Source of the DNA: Epsilonproteobacteria bacterium UBA6211
GTDB lineage: Bacteria; Campylobacterota; Campylobacteria; Campylobacterales; Arcobacteraceae
Assembly (NCBI GenBank): GCA_002421845.1
Contig: DISL01000052.1
Coordinates: 1-14,961 of the forward strand
Reading direction: 5' to 3'
Length of the DNA stretch: 14,961 nucleotides
Below, piece after piece: positions 14,540-14,961 of this stretch (within the stretch, counting starts at the first letter, position 1; every line of letters begins with the position of its first letter). The translations under genes and the position numbers were made by a program. The notes beneath the pieces are model-generated. The model ran no database searches. It was not told where the DNA came from and was given only the letters and a program-made list of their open reading frames with translations.

Positions 14540-14695
14540 TATATATTATGTCATAAATGATTTGATGGCTTAATATCAATCACGAAGCCCAAGAACTCTT
14601 TTTTGGTGGTGAGATATCTCTATCATTTCACTACCTTGTACAAATTAATTTACAATTATCTTAATTTACTAAAATTTGTAAAGTAATTTATACAA
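14540..14695. other. Non-coding spacer without a clear assignment
   Basis: This is most of the 212-bp gap between the WbpV-like gene and the RelE-module promoter, the largest gap in the window. It holds a perfect palindrome GAGATATCTC (14611-14620), TACAAATT/AATTTGTA inverted arms (14639-14646 and 14673-14680) and three TAATTTA-type near-repeats. On the + strand a frame without ATG stays open for about 40 codons. No gene, terminator or RNA is recognised; it could be a decayed gene or a dispersed repeat. Confidence 0.4.
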
Positions 14696-14714
14696 TTATT
14701 CACCATTTATCATT
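14694..14714. repeat. Degenerate heptamer repeat at the end of the WbpV-like gene
   Basis: On the - strand three consecutive 7-base units AATGATA, AATGGTG and AATAATT share the AAT start, with about five of seven positions matching. The stop codon TAA and the last codons (INGE) lie inside, as in the ppx-waaC array. It is short and imperfect, so chance cannot be excluded. Confidence 0.35.
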
Positions 14715-14961
14715 AACTTTATTCCATCTTCCACGCTATAAGGATTTTTTAGGTTTAATTTCTCTTTTGTGATACTGTTATCTACCTCTAAACTTCCATA
14801 AAGTCTTTTATGAAATGATGGCTTAACTAGCTCTAATAAACTTTCAAAAAATGGTATCTTGACAAGATATATCTTTTTATCTAAATTTTTTGCTATAAGT
14901 TCTATTAGTCTTGAAGTGCTAATAGCTTCATCATCAGAAGCCAAAAATATTCCTGATTTTT
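14696..14961 (-). CDS. NAD-dependent sugar epimerase/dehydratase (WbpV-like), 3' part
   Basis: C-terminal fragment of about 88 residues of an extended-SDR sugar-nucleotide enzyme; the frame is open to the window edge. The visible sequence starts KSGIFLASDDEAISTSRLIELIA and includes IPFFESLLELVKPSFHKRLYGSLEVDNS and LNLKNPYSVEDGIKLMI. This matches the C-terminal part of WbpV/WbgU-like epimerases: GIFLVSD, STxELI, YGSLxVD and PxSVExGL blocks. Catalytic and NAD-binding motifs lie outside the window, so whether it is an epimerase or a 4-keto reductase cannot be judged. In WbpV the product is UDP-QuiNAc, made with WbpM, which fits the neighbours. The stop codon lies in a degenerate heptamer repeat. 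Confidence 0.85.
   Translation of the reverse strand, partial: KSGIFLASDDEAISTSRLIELIAKNLDKKIYLVKIPFFESLLELVKPSFHKRLYGSLEVDNSITKEKLNLKNPYSVEDGIKLMINGE

Noticed and set aside
14471..14560. Insertion-sequence remnant between the WbpV-like gene and the RelE module
   Set aside because: No terminal inverted repeats, target duplication or transposase fragment could be seen.
14562..14579. TTGAT and ATCAA half-sites resembling an FNR/CRP box
   Set aside because: The spacer is eight bases; FNR-type sites need four.

Overview
The window is AT-rich chromosomal DNA from a member of the Campylobacterota (Epsilonproteobacteria), probably a Sulfurimonas-, Sulfurovum- or Arcobacter-like organism. This rests on the protein sequences and on promoters of the Campylobacter sigma-70 type (T-rich tract, TTTAAGT element and TATAAT-like -10 box, without a strong -35). 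The genus cannot be fixed from the sequence alone. Only the first gene is on the + strand; everything else is on the - strand, so biological reading order runs from high to low coordinates.

Right part (14961 down to about 9981): a surface-polysaccharide (O-antigen or glycan) cassette. Read 5'->3' it holds the 3' end of a WbpV-like NAD-dependent sugar epimerase/reductase, a WbpL/WecA-like undecaprenyl-phosphate sugar-1-phosphate transferase, and a WbpM/PglF-like membrane UDP-sugar 4,6-dehydratase. This V-L-M order is the one at the end of some Pseudomonas aeruginosa O-antigen loci. Every gap holds a two-gene type II toxin-antitoxin (TA) module: a RelE module between V and L, a VapC (PIN) module between L and M, and a RelE/YafQ-like module after M. 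Each module has its own promoter with an inverted repeat over or beside the -10 region. The first toxin's stop codon overlaps the start codon of the sugar transferase.

Middle part (9980 down to 3271): a 135-bp control region followed by gltB, gltD and an inositol-monophosphatase/CysQ-type phosphatase, tightly packed (3-bp gap, then a 1-bp overlap). gltB/gltD make glutamate from glutamine and 2-oxoglutarate. The gltB promoter is flanked by two dyads that could be regulator sites. The best gltB start is an ATG at 9824, which leaves a 14-residue propeptide before the nucleophilic Cys.

Left part (3270 down to 431): an Alvin-type 2[4Fe-4S] ferredoxin, a Ppx/GppA phosphatase and the heptosyltransferase WaaC for the LPS inner core. 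Converging on them from the left edge is the 3' end of hemN (oxygen-independent coproporphyrinogen III dehydrogenase); hemN and waaC overlap by 17 bp at their 3' ends.

The most unusual signal is a set of short tandem repeats with a strict 7-base period. One 49-bp array spans the gap between ppx and waaC and supplies the last codons and the stop codon of ppx. A second, different array lies in frame inside the phosphatase gene and lengthens a loop directly before its metal-binding motif. A third, degenerate one covers the stop codon of the WbpV-like gene. They resemble the heptameric short tandem repeats (STRR) known from cyanobacteria. No stretch of more than 300 bases lacks a gene; the longest non-coding gap is 14484-14695. 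No rRNA, tRNA, CRISPR array, transposase or integrase was seen.
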